Shown: piece by piece, positions 1 through 7,110 of the stretch
Position numbering within the stretch: position 1 is the first letter of the stretch
Layout: the number at the start of each line of letters is the position of its first letter
DNA from: CAZQDP01 sp964592375
GTDB taxonomy: Bacteria; Bacillota; Clostridia; RUG12999
Length of the DNA stretch: 12,102 nt
NCBI GenBank assembly: GCA_964592375.1
Contig: CAZQDP010000070.1
Coordinates: forward strand, 1 to 12,102
Direction of reading: 5' to 3'
The notes under the pieces: model-generated
The model's database searches: none
What the model was told of the DNA's origin: nothing
Seen by the model: the letters and a program-made list of their open reading frames with translations, nothing else
Position numbers and translations under genes: made by a program

Positions 1-58
1 CTCAGCTTAAAAGTGCACCGCAAGGCATCCATTTTAAAGTGTATGAGTTGTAAAATGT

Positions 59-280
59 TTATAATTCCATACCCACTAAAATCTTTTTTAGTGCCGCCAT
101 CTCTTCCCTAGACAGTGTAATACCCTTGCCCATTTTCTCTCCGTCCGGCGCCCACTCTCTAATATCAAACTTAGGCTCACGATCATTCCAACTTATCAGA
201 TTGAGCTCTTTGGCCCAGCCTTTTGATGTCTCGGATAGTATGCCGATTCGCTCCACAACCTCATATTTAATTTCTGGCAT
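59..280 (-). CDS. YdbC-like PC4/Sub1-family ssDNA-binding protein
   Basis: A 73-residue protein beginning MPEIKYEVVE. The pattern of an N-terminal beta strand, then GWAKELNLISWN, FDIREWAPDGEKMGKGITL and a C-terminal helix (EEMAALKKIL) is that of the bacterial YdbC proteins. These share the fold of the eukaryotic transcription coactivator PC4/Sub1 and bind single-stranded DNA as dimers; the cellular role in bacteria is poorly defined. The frame could begin eight codons earlier (position 304), but AAGGAGT at 290-296 lies 9 nt before the ATG at 280 and favours the shorter start. The gene has its own strong promoter (347-375), so it need not be read with the glycosidase gene upstream. No terminator is visible in the 58 bases after the stop. 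Family assignment is firm; the function beyond ssDNA binding is inference. Confidence 0.88.
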   Translation of the reverse strand: MPEIKYEVVERIGILSETSKGWAKELNLISWNDREPKFDIREWAPDGEKMGKGITLSREEMAALKKILVGMEL

Positions 281-346
281 ATTCCCCCAACTCCTTTTTA
301 TCATTTCAAAAACTTTATTTTACTTTGTTTTTAAGCTTTGATAATG

Positions 347-375
347 ATTTTACCACAACATTTGCCATTAGTCAA
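347..375 (-). promoter_or_regulatory. SigA-type promoter for the ydbC-like gene
   Basis: On the minus strand the -35 is TTGACT (370-375), the spacer is 17 nt and the -10 is TAAAAT (347-352), preceded by TGG, which gives an extended -10 element. The predicted transcription start is near 340, so the leader is about 60 nt. The remainder of the gap between the glycosidase stop (419) and this gene is AT-rich; a short ATAG/CTAT stem followed by T residues just after the glycosidase stop is too weak to call a terminator. Confidence 0.75.
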
Positions 376-418
376 GTTTTTTCTGTATGCAAAAAATATA
401 GAAATAAGAGGCTATGAT

Positions 419-2224
419 TTATTTGTCTACTTCTTGCATCAGCCGCAAAATCATGGCGGCAATCTGCTCTCTTGTTACCTTTTCATCAGGCCGAAAAGAT
501 CCATCCGGAAAACCCTTTAATATGCCCGCCGCGGCTGCCTTTTCAATGGCTGCCGCAGCCCAATGCGCTTTGCTGTCGCTAAAACTGATTGGTTCTGTGC
601 CAGGCTCACTATCCTTTAGCAAGTTTGCTATCATTTGCGCCGCTTCTGCTCTTGAAAGCGTTGCATCTGGATCAAAAATCAAATCACTTCTTCCCGTCAC
701 AATATGATTTTCTACTGCAGCTGCAATGTATTCCTGTGCCCAATGCCCCTGAGTGTCCACAAATGACGGCATTGTATTGCTTGAGCGCTTTGTCGCTCTT
801 ACCATCATGGTTACTGCCTCGGCTCTGGTCACCGGCCTTTGAGGCTCGAAGGTATCGGAACTGGTGCCTCTAATATATTCAAGTGAATAAGCAGTAGCAA
901 TATCCTCTTTTGCCCAGCTATTGCCTACATCTTCGAATGGACATCCGCCAAGCCACAAGCGAGTATTATCCCATATGCCGCTCCCTTCCTGTCCCATGCT
1001 CCAACTGGCACTGCCTCTCAAATTGTACTCATTAATGAGCAGTAATTTTTCTTTGATGGATTTCGGATTTTCATACCAAATGGTGTACGTGCCAATATCC
1101 CAAGTGCGGCCACCGATAACAGGTTTTACATCTCCTTCGCTAATGGTGATGTTCACCACAGGCGACTTTTTCTCTTCATCAAACGATAGCCTAGAAGGAT
1201 ATTTTGATATAAGGCTTTCTACTTGGCTCATGCTAATGCCATATCCCCCTGCCGCTTCATTATCCTTCCAATATCGGCCATAAAACGGTATGCCTACCAT
1301 AATTTTATCAGGCTCAACAAACCTCAGTGCATACTGAATAGACTGCTCCACAAAACCAATGCTTGCAACAGGTCCGGGCGACCCATTCTGCCAGCTCTCA
1401 TCATATGCCATAATCATGAGATAGTCTGCATGCTCCGAAAGTGCTTCGTAGTCATATGAGCCCTGCCAGCCATTGCTCCAACTCTTCGGATTGGCGGCCA
1501 CCGCCACCGAAACCTCTTTATATAAAGGAATTTTTGTTCTGAGTAGCCGCACAAAATCCGTGTATGCATCCCGGTCTTTTTCAGTGAGATTTTCAAGGTC
1601 AATATTGACACCATCCAGCCCATATGCCTCTACGATATTTGCAATGTCTTGCGAGAGCTTCTCGCGATTAGAAAGTGCAGCTCTTCCTGCTTCTCTGTCC
1701 CAGTGATTGCTTAAAAAAGGTACTATACTTACTTCGGTCGTTTTAGCCGCTTTGATAAAATCTTCATTGAATAGTGCCGATAAGATTAGCTCTCCATCTT
1801 GCGTAATATCAAAATAAGATGGTGCAACCACATCCAGCGCTTCCTTATTTTCTGTTAAGCTCGCAAGTTGCGAGGCAGGGCTTCCGAAATACAGATAGGT
1901 CATATTAAATTTATAGGTCTGCTCAGCCGGCAGAACAGCGGAATAGACCTCCTGTGCTATCAATTGAGGATACGCAGGAATGGTGATTTGAACCAATCCG
2001 AGAACAATGGCGCCCGTTATTATTTTAACGGTTGCCTTTTGAACTTCAGGGTATTTTGCCTTTATCAGCGCAATGAGCTCCACAGCAAATTCAGAGCGGC
2101 ATTGATACGAACTATTGTAAGTGAGCTCTGTTGCAAACTCCGTTTTATACCTACCGGATAAAAATACATAAAGTACATCCGCATTGTTTTCACTTCGCAA
2201 ATAGATTGCAGAAATATAAGGCAT
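419..2224 (-). CDS. SLH-anchored glycoside hydrolase family 18 protein (YaaH/YdhD type)
   Basis: A 601-residue surface glycosidase. Residues 1-64 form an unrecognised, soluble-looking region. A hydrophobic segment at about 65-83 (KIITGAIVLGLVQITIP) is the likely signal anchor. A family 18 barrel follows at about 100-425, with LDGVNIDLEN at 203-212 (catalytic acid E211) and MAYDESW at 272-278. Three SLH domains (about 430-477, 488-535, 548-596, each with a TRAE-like motif) bind secondary wall polymer. The canonical DxxDxDxE has N207 in place of the second Asp, which is common in YaaH-type enzymes that cleave peptidoglycan-related glycans; the substrate here is inferred. A start at 2248 is possible, but GGAGG at 2233-2237, 8 nt before the ATG at 2224, favours this one. 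It lies 80 nt downstream of the large SLH gene on the same strand. A long inverted repeat covers its start codon. Confidence 0.9.
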   Translation of the reverse strand: MPYISAIYLRSENNADVLYVFLSGRYKTEFATELTYNSSYQCRSEFAVELIALIKAKYPEVQKATVKIITGAIVLGLVQITIPAYPQLIAQEVYSAVLPAEQTYKFNMTYLYFGSPASQLASLTENKEALDVVAPSYFDITQDGELILSALFNEDFIKAAKTTEVSIVPFLSNHWDREAGRAALSNREKLSQDIANIVEAYGLDGVNIDLENLTEKDRDAYTDFVRLLRTKIPLYKEVSVAVAANPKSWSNGWQGSYDYEALSEHADYLMIMAYDESWQNGSPGPVASIGFVEQSIQYALRFVEPDKIMVGIPFYGRYWKDNEAAGGYGISMSQVESLISKYPSRLSFDEEKKSPVVNITISEGDVKPVIGGRTWDIGTYTIWYENPKSIKEKLLLINEYNLRGSASWSMGQEGSGIWDNTRLWLGGCPFEDVGNSWAKEDIATAYSLEYIRGTSSDTFEPQRPVTRAEAVTMMVRATKRSSNTMPSFVDTQGHWAQEYIAAAVENHIVTGRSDLIFDPDATLSRAEAAQMIANLLKDSEPGTEPISFSDSKAHWAAAAIEKAAAAGILKGFPDGSFRPDEKVTREQIAAMILRLMQEVDK

Positions 2225-2269
2225 AATACTAACCTCCGATTTTTCCATCTGGTTAATATTATGCCTTAT
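2216..2269 (-). promoter_or_regulatory. 19-bp inverted repeat across the start codon of the GH18 gene
   Basis: The left arm is 2216-2234 (ataaggcataatactaacc) and the right arm 2251-2269 (ggttaatattatgccttat), around a 16-base loop. The arms match at 18 of 19 positions, and the one mismatch becomes a G-U pair in the minus-strand RNA, so the mRNA can form an unbroken 19-bp stem. The stem contains the ATG at 2222-2224 and the last GG of the GGAGG ribosome binding site; the rest of that site lies in the loop. No T-run follows, so it is not an intrinsic terminator. A weak promoter (TTCATA, 17 nt, CATAAT with the -10 at 2258-2263) would overlap the right arm, so the repeat could instead be an operator. 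The repeat is seen directly; its role is inference. Confidence 0.7.
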
Positions 2270-2304
2270 CTGTTTTAAATTATGAAATTATCTAAAAGAA
2301 TTGT

Positions 2305-5300
2305 TTAATATTTTACATTTCCTAGTATAATTCCGGCAGGGTCTTTGCCCGACCAATCGTTGGTGGAAGCATCCAGTTCTCCCTTACCACCGTTTAATAT
2401 GGCGTAAGCCTGGGCAACGCCGCCAGAGTTTACAAATCTGCAATCGGAAATGGTGATGGTGCTTGCATCTACCATGCTGCGAACCCATACCCCCGTTTCT
2501 CCTGTAGAGGTGCGATTGTAATTGACACTAAGACCATTGATGTTTGCCTTATCCGTCATCACTACAATTGTCCCGATAATAAAGACTGTATCTTTGTTTA
2601 CCCCTTTGATGGTTACCGGTTTTGTCAAAACCACATTTTTGCGATAAATCCCATCGCTAACCATAATGGTTCCTCCACTGATAACCGCATCTGCCGCTTC
2701 TTGAATGCTTCCAAAAACGTCCCTTCCCACAACAAAGCTCTTTCCGTCAATTTGAATGATTGTGCCTTCTGCAATTCCACTGACACCATCCTCCACCCAC
2801 GCAAAATCTACAATACCTAAAGGTGTATCGCTGGAATCTGCGGGTAGCAAATTACTTCTGATTTGAAGAAGCATTGGCTCAATTTCGGCCGGTGTTATGG
2901 TTGGTGTGGCTTCCGGCTCCGGTGTGTCAGTTATAGCCGGTGTTGGGGTTACCATCAGCAAATCAAAGGTTGCAACAGGAGTAGGTGATGGCGTAGCGGA
3001 CAAAGTGGGCGTTGCAGTCGGTGCTTCGGTTGGTGTTGCTGTNNNNNNNNNNNNNNNNNNNNNNNNNNNNNNNNNNNNNNNNNNNNNNNNNNNNNNNNNN
3101 NNNNNNNNNNNNNNNNNNNNNNNNNNNNNNNNNNNNNNNNNNGTTGCTGTTGGCAAGGGCGACTGCGTTGGCACCGGCGATGGTGTTTCTGTTGGTGCTG
3201 GTGTTGCCGTTGCTGTACCCGGAGACAGTTCCGTTGGCAACGGGGTTTGTGTTGGGGTTGGTGTCGGCGTTGGTGTAGGAGTTTCGGTAGTAACTGCCGT
3301 AGGCGTTGCGGTTGGCGTTGCCGTTGGGATGGGTGTAGGTGCTACATTGTCGTCCTCAAAGCGGTTCATGCGCTTGATAATCACAACATCTCTTGCCCAA
3401 GTTCCTTCCTCGGCACGCACATAGACAAAATCGCCCATGTCGCTATATACCGAATTATCTGCATCTTTATCTGCTTCAATATCACCCGCATCCCCAATAC
3501 CAACTTTTAAATTGGAGTAGTTGAGCGAATCGTAGATATATACATTTGTCTGGCTGTTCACAAGATATACATCCGTGGCATTTTGCATTCTGTCATCTGC
3601 CACAAGTGCAATCCGATTATTATAGCGGCTACGCACAAGACCATACGAGTATTCATTATTGTATGAATCATTTTGGGGTGCAAACCGTACCACTTCGCCG
3701 TCTGCAAATGGATTGATTACCGCATCCTTGTTGTGGTCGATGGCCGTCTCCGGTCGCATGAGCAGTGCAATTTCATTGATGGCATCGTTATAGCCTGTTG
3801 CGAACTGTATGATATCTCCCTTTGTGAGTTCCGAAATGCTAGCGCCGGTTTCCATATCAAAAATTCTCTTGATCTCATCTTCCAAATAGTAAACCGTCTT
3901 CAACTCGCCGTTATAATATCCGGTGATCCGTCTTATATAGTCGCCATTTTTATCTATTGCTCTGGATGTGCCCGATACAATCATGATGCTGTTGTTATAC
4001 TGCAATCCACCGGACATTTGGAAGCCCATTACGGCAACGGCATTCTGTGAATCAAGATCAACCACAGCATATCCGCTATATACCTGCTCATCCACCAGCG
4101 AGGATGCCTTAATCACGGAAATGTCATCCTCCGTGGCAGTGTACAGATTTGCCTCACTCACATCCACATCAAATATAATGCTACTTTTCGCCGTGTAAAT
4201 ACCGCTGCCCAGTCTGCTAATTTCGCTCTGGTAGTCGTCATTAAATGAAGTGTATCTGTAATCCGATCCGATTACATCCGCAAGTCCAAGGTTAAATCCT
4301 ATTTTATAAATTTCACCCGATGAATTGAGGGAATAGCTAACCATTCCGTATACACTTACCACACCATCATTCACCAGACCATGACCGTTTGGCAAATAGG
4401 ATGCCCAGTTATTCATGATATTTTCCGCTTCAATGGTCGAGGTCGCACCATTAACGTATACCCTTGATGCAAACTTCATGGTTTCCCAAATATTATCAGC
4501 GCTCAGAAGACGAACCTCCACATCGCTGGTAAATGATCCAGTTTTCGCCATCTTTGTTACAAAACCAAAGTCTGAACCAAATACAACGCCGGAGCTATCG
4601 ACAAAGATAATCTCATCTCTATCATTGAAATAGAATACCCCTTCACACCCTACTTTTATTTCGTCATCTGAAACGGAATATTCGTAGCTCTTTCCATTGA
4701 TCTTCAATATATCGTTTTCATAATCCACTTCGGTGATCATACCACCAATTGTCGCGTTTTTCACAATGGTAACGGTGCCCGAGGTAAGTTTTTTGTCAGA
4801 GGCGAGCCTCGGCCCACATATGCTGAGCACATCACCCTCTTCAATATAGCTAAAGTCTACCTTTTTGCCATCTTTCATAATCACAAACGAAAAGTCTTCG
4901 TCCTCTTCATCTAGTATAATTTTACTTCCGTCCTTCGCGTCTACTCGATAGCTCTTCTCGCTGATGCTCTCTACAATCATATCAATAAACTCATACACGA
5001 AAATAACATCATACTCAAGGTCCCCATCACTGTCTAAAATCGTGATATAGCCATTGAACTCATCTTCAATCATTTCGGATAATTTGCTAAGGCTCATGTC
5101 TTCTTCATTATTATCATTATAATAAAATACGATGTTATCCTCATCCAGCCTCACCTCATCGGTTTCGTCCTCGTCAATATCCGTATAATAGGTGAGCTTT
5201 CCATTTGTCAATTCATTCGCATTGGATGCCGCAAGATCTTTCTGCTTGATGGTAATCGCGTCATTCCTGCTCAGCTTTGGGGCAATGGAGATGAGCACCG

Positions 5301-6195
5301 GATCATCCGTATCCATATCGCTAATATATGCAGAGGAGTAATATGCAAGATACGATTTGGCCGAGTTGTCTAATATCCTCACCAGAATCGGTTCATCGGG
5401 ATATACATCCACAAATGTTTTCCTTCCGCTGCTACTAATTTGATATGTCTTGTCAATGGTGAACTCAATTTCATCAGCCTTCAGTGTTTGATTGCTGGAG
5501 CCCGGTATTTTCGAAACTCTTCCTTCCACCTTACTGACATTTAATTTATCTAGCAAAATATTATTGGTTTTTTCATAAGTAACGGTGCTCCCAAAGCCTA
5601 CCTGTTCCATCATGGGAGTTTCCAAAGAATTGTATATGATCATTGCAACCATGCCACGAGTGATGGGTTTGCCCGATACGCCGCCAACCGACTTCGTTAT
5701 TCCCTCTTGGGCTGCTACCAGTACATACCCTGTAGGATATCCACCTTTGGCAGTCGCCATCGGTGTATAGCCAAGCGCCGCAACAACCATTTTGACCGCT
5801 TCTTCAAAAAGAACCGAATCCTCGGGTTTAAATGTGCCATCATCGTGACCGTTTACAATTCCCTGCTGCGCCGCAATATTGATATTGCCGCTTGCCCAGT
5901 GGTCTGCAGGTACATCAGAAAACTTGGTTGTTCCCTTCATTCCATCGGACACTTCGCCAAGCCCAATTGCTCGACAAATCACAGCGGTGAATTCCGCTCT
6001 GGTGATGGTTTCATCGGGCTTAAAGGTGCCATTTTCATAGCCCATTAAAATGTTTAGTGCAGATAATACCTCAACGGCTTCATAGGATTTACTCCCATCG
6101 GCCACATCCTTATATGTTGCTGCAAATCCGGTGGTACCAAGCATCATCGCTACGACAATTGCCATGGCAAGACGTCTCATCATTTTTTTCATCAT
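2305..6195 (-). CDS. Large S-layer homology protein with Pro/Thr linker and C-terminal beta-helix
   Basis: About 1,296 residues as assembled. A signal peptide (MMKKMMRRLAMAIVVAMMLG, cut near GFAA) leads into three SLH domains (about 29-80, 92-144, 153-195; TFKPDETITRAEF and TFKPEDSV motifs). Residues 200-950 are an acidic, beta-rich region I cannot assign. A Pro/Thr linker of TPTATP-type repeats starts near 952 and holds the assembly gap. The last ~150 residues (SIQEAADAVISGGTIMVSDGIY, then repeated VxIKG/IxI strands) look like a right-handed beta-helix of the pectate-lyase or NosD kind, without catalytic residues I can name. SLH domains bind pyruvylated wall polymer, so the protein should stand on the cell surface with the helix outward. 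GAGGTGA at 6199-6205 precedes TTG (6198) and ATG (6195, 6192); 6195 has the better spacing. Residue numbers after the gap are uncertain. Adhesin, scaffold or glycan-binding roles are possible. Confidence 0.88.
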   Translation of the reverse strand: MMKKMMRRLAMAIVVAMMLGTTGFAATYKDVADGSKSYEAVEVLSALNILMGYENGTFKPDETITRAEFTAVICRAIGLGEVSDGMKGTTKFSDVPADHWASGNINIAAQQGIVNGHDDGTFKPEDSVLFEEAVKMVVAALGYTPMATAKGGYPTGYVLVAAQEGITKSVGGVSGKPITRGMVAMIIYNSLETPMMEQVGFGSTVTYEKTNNILLDKLNVSKVEGRVSKIPGSSNQTLKADEIEFTIDKTYQISSSGRKTFVDVYPDEPILVRILDNSAKSYLAYYSSAYISDMDTDDPVLISIAPKLSRNDAITIKQKDLAASNANELTNGKLTYYTDIDEDETDEVRLDEDNIVFYYNDNNEEDMSLSKLSEMIEDEFNGYITILDSDGDLEYDVIFVYEFIDMIVESISEKSYRVDAKDGSKIILDEEDEDFSFVIMKDGKKVDFSYIEEGDVLSICGPRLASDKKLTSGTVTIVKNATIGGMITEVDYENDILKINGKSYEYSVSDDEIKVGCEGVFYFNDRDEIIFVDSSGVVFGSDFGFVTKMAKTGSFTSDVEVRLLSADNIWETMKFASRVYVNGATSTIEAENIMNNWASYLPNGHGLVNDGVVSVYGMVSYSLNSSGEIYKIGFNLGLADVIGSDYRYTSFNDDYQSEISRLGSGIYTAKSSIIFDVDVSEANLYTATEDDISVIKASSLVDEQVYSGYAVVDLDSQNAVAVMGFQMSGGLQYNNSIMIVSGTSRAIDKNGDYIRRITGYYNGELKTVYYLEDEIKRIFDMETGASISELTKGDIIQFATGYNDAINEIALLMRPETAIDHNKDAVINPFADGEVVRFAPQNDSYNNEYSYGLVRSRYNNRIALVADDRMQNATDVYLVNSQTNVYIYDSLNYSNLKVGIGDAGDIEADKDADNSVYSDMGDFVYVRAEEGTWARDVVIIKRMNRFEDDNVAPTPIPTATPTATPTAVTTETPTPTPTPTPTQTPLPTELSPGTATATPAPTETPSPVPTQSPLPTAXXXXXXXXXXXXXXXXXXXXXXXXXXXXXXXXXXTATPTEAPTATPTLSATPSPTPVATFDLLMVTPTPAITDTPEPEATPTITPAEIEPMLLQIRSNLLPADSSDTPLGIVDFAWVEDGVSGIAEGTIIQIDGKSFVVGRDVFGSIQEAADAVISGGTIMVSDGIYRKNVVLTKPVTIKGVNKDTVFIIGTIVVMTDKANINGLSVNYNRTSTGETGVWVRSMVDASTITISDCRFVNSGGVAQAYAILNGGKGELDASTNDWSGKDPAGIILGNVKY
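2886..3345 (-). repeat. Pro/Thr-coding low-complexity repeat tract
   Basis: Degenerate short repeats of the ggtgttgct/gttgcc kind encode TPTATP, TPTPTP and similar units on the minus strand. This is a typical flexible, possibly O-glycosylated wall-spanning linker. The gap of N lies in the middle, and the same 8-mer gttgctgt abuts both of its edges (3035-3042 and 3143-3150), as expected where a tandem repeat could not be assembled. The plus-strand reading (VGVGVG) is a by-product of the repeat. Confidence 0.85.
3043..3142. other. Assembly gap (100 N)
   Basis: Exactly 100 N, a size often used as a placeholder for a gap of unknown length. The Pro/Thr reading frame is the same on both sides when 100 is taken as the true length, which does not prove the size. 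The true number of repeat units in the linker is therefore unknown. Confidence 0.98.
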
Positions 6196-6198
6196 CAA

Positions 6199-6359
6199 TC
6201 ACCTCTCGATTTAAGTTTTTATTCATTAGACGACCAAAGTTTTCCGAAAGTTCGCCTTTTTCCGTTACGTTTGTGTTACGAAAAAAAACGCACAATAAAT
6301 CATGGTTTTGGTCACCACATTTTAGCCTAGAGAATTCGCCCAGTTTATCCTTTTTATAC
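6199..6359 (-). promoter_or_regulatory. Long (~160 nt) 5' leader of the large SLH gene
   Basis: This is the stretch between the predicted transcription start (about 6359) and the start codon. It holds no convincing gene; the open frame across it merely runs into the SLH gene in another frame. Features seen: GTTACG twice, 11 nt apart (6264-6269 and 6275-6280, plus-strand reading); GACCAAA at 6232-6238 complementary to TTTGGTC at 6307-6313, which would allow a 7-bp long-range pairing in the RNA; and a TGGT/ACCA hairpin near 6302-6316. I do not recognise a known riboswitch. Long stable leaders are known for S-layer genes, so mRNA stability or translational control is a reasonable guess. Confidence 0.5.
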
Positions 6360-6365
6360 ACTTCA

Positions 6366-6394
6366 ATTATATGCCTATCGTGAGTCAAAGTCAA
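6366..6394 (-). promoter_or_regulatory. Strong SigA-type promoter for the large SLH gene
   Basis: On the minus strand: -35 TTGACT (6389-6394), 17-nt spacer, -10 TATAAT (6366-6371), a near-consensus promoter. The predicted start is near 6359, which leaves a leader of about 160 nt. A strong promoter suits an abundant surface protein. Confidence 0.8.
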
Positions 6395-6416
6395 CCATCT
6401 TCACCAAACAGTAATA

Positions 6417-6453
6417 TAATTGCAATATTGGGGCAAACTTTTATTTGCAATTA
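6417..6453. promoter_or_regulatory. 9-bp inverted repeat upstream of the SLH promoter
   Basis: TAATTGCAA (6417-6425) and TTGCAATTA (6445-6453) are perfect inverted copies 19 bases apart. The inner arm also contains the palindrome ATTGCAAT (6419-6426). It sits just after the shikimate-kinase-like stop codon and about 58-94 bases upstream of the predicted SLH transcription start. No T-run follows on the minus strand, so it is a poor terminator. It may be a regulator-binding site; this is inference. Confidence 0.4.
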
Positions 6454-6455
6454 CT

Positions 6456-6968
6456 TTATCCTCTCGCGCGCAAAACACCGCTTAGTCTTAGCATGGCCAA
6501 GTCGACCACCTGCTCACAGCGCTTATTGCCGCATTCCAAGGTAATATCTGCATATTTTTGATATAGAAAGCGCCGTTCGCGATATATATCTTCCAGCGTT
6601 TTTCCCTTTTCAATCACAATGCCACGGCTCATAAAATTACCGATGCGCCTTGCAAGCTCTAAAAGTGGTACATCCAAATACACCACAACCCCGTTTTGTT
6701 TTAGATGCGCCATTCCCTTGCTACTGTATACTGCGCTCCCACCGGTTGCCACCACACAACGAGAAAAGGTAGCAGCGCAAATACTTCTTTCCTCCGCTTC
6801 AAGAAAAGAAGTCAGCCCATCTTCATCTATCATTTGCTGTAATAGCCGCCCTTCTGCTTTTTGAATGAGGATATCCGTATCCACAAATTCATATCCCAAT
6901 GCTTTTGCAAGGACAACACCTGTGGTACTTTTTCCACTGCCTGGCATTCCGATGAGTATTATATTCAT
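6456..6968 (-). CDS. aroK: Shikimate kinase family protein
   Basis: 170 residues, the usual size of bacterial shikimate kinase, which phosphorylates the 3-OH of shikimate with ATP in aromatic amino acid synthesis. The P-loop GMPGSGKST is at 7-15, the Asp pair VDTD at 29-32 and a TGGS turn at 76-79. A lid-like segment around RGIVIEKGKTLEDIYRERR (115-133) follows. Several substrate positions differ from the E. coli type: the FRxxE motif reads FLEAEE (55-60), the Gly-rich GGG reads GGS, and the lid RP reads RG. This divergent form is common in Clostridia and is usually annotated as shikimate kinase, so the substrate is less certain than the fold. The ribosome binding site AAGGGTGA lies about 8 nt before the ATG. 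No other aro gene is in the window. Confidence 0.78.
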   Translation of the reverse strand: MNIILIGMPGSGKSTTGVVLAKALGYEFVDTDILIQKAEGRLLQQMIDEDGLTSFLEAEERSICAATFSRCVVATGGSAVYSSKGMAHLKQNGVVVYLDVPLLELARRIGNFMSRGIVIEKGKTLEDIYRERRFLYQKYADITLECGNKRCEQVVDLAMLRLSGVLRARG

Positions 6969-7001
6969 TTTATTTCACCCTTCGCATTACTTGATTTCTC
7001 T

Positions 7002-7030
7002 ATTTTATTAAAATCAACGAACAATGTCAA
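7002..7030 (-). promoter_or_regulatory. Promoter for the shikimate kinase-like gene
   Basis: On the minus strand: a perfect -35 TTGACA (7025-7030), 17-nt spacer and -10 TAAAAT (7002-7007). The predicted start is near 6995, about 27 nt before the ATG. It is divergent from the uvrB promoter in the same 142-nt gap. Confidence 0.8.
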
Positions 7031-7049
7031 GCTTACCGCTTAGAAAGGA

Positions 7050-7078
7050 TTGCACGAAAAGAGAGTATGTGGTATAAT
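7050..7078 (+). promoter_or_regulatory. Promoter for uvrB
   Basis: A perfect -10 TATAAT (7073-7078) is preceded by TGG, giving an extended -10, and lies 17 nt after a poor -35 (TTGCAC, 7050-7055). The predicted start is near 7085, about 26 nt before the GTG. I see no clear LexA-type (CGAACnnnnGTTCG-like) SOS box in the gap. Confidence 0.65.
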
Positions 7079-7110
7079 GTTAATATATTGCTACGATAAG
7101 GATTTGATGC

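Noticed and set aside
126..341. Plus-strand frame opposite the ydbC-like gene
   Set aside because: It is antisense to a clear PC4-family gene with a good ribosome binding site and promoter.
376..418. Terminator after the GH18 gene
   Set aside because: Only a 4-bp ATAG/CTAT stem before a T-run; too weak to support.
2897..3424. Plus-strand open frame of Val/Gly repeats (VGVGVG)
   Set aside because: It is the reverse reading of the Pro/Thr linker repeat and crosses the N gap; no ribosome binding site, and the minus frame fits a full domain architecture.
6199..6275. Partial resemblance to the c-di-GMP-I (GEMM) riboswitch (GGCGAAC... in the SLH leader)
   Set aside because: The paired stem and the ACGCAAAGCC segment are missing, so the match is likely chance.
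6110..6394. Minus-strand frame of 94 codons upstream of the large SLH gene
   Set aside because: It covers the promoter -35/-10 and the leader and runs into the SLH coding region in another frame; no recognisable protein features.
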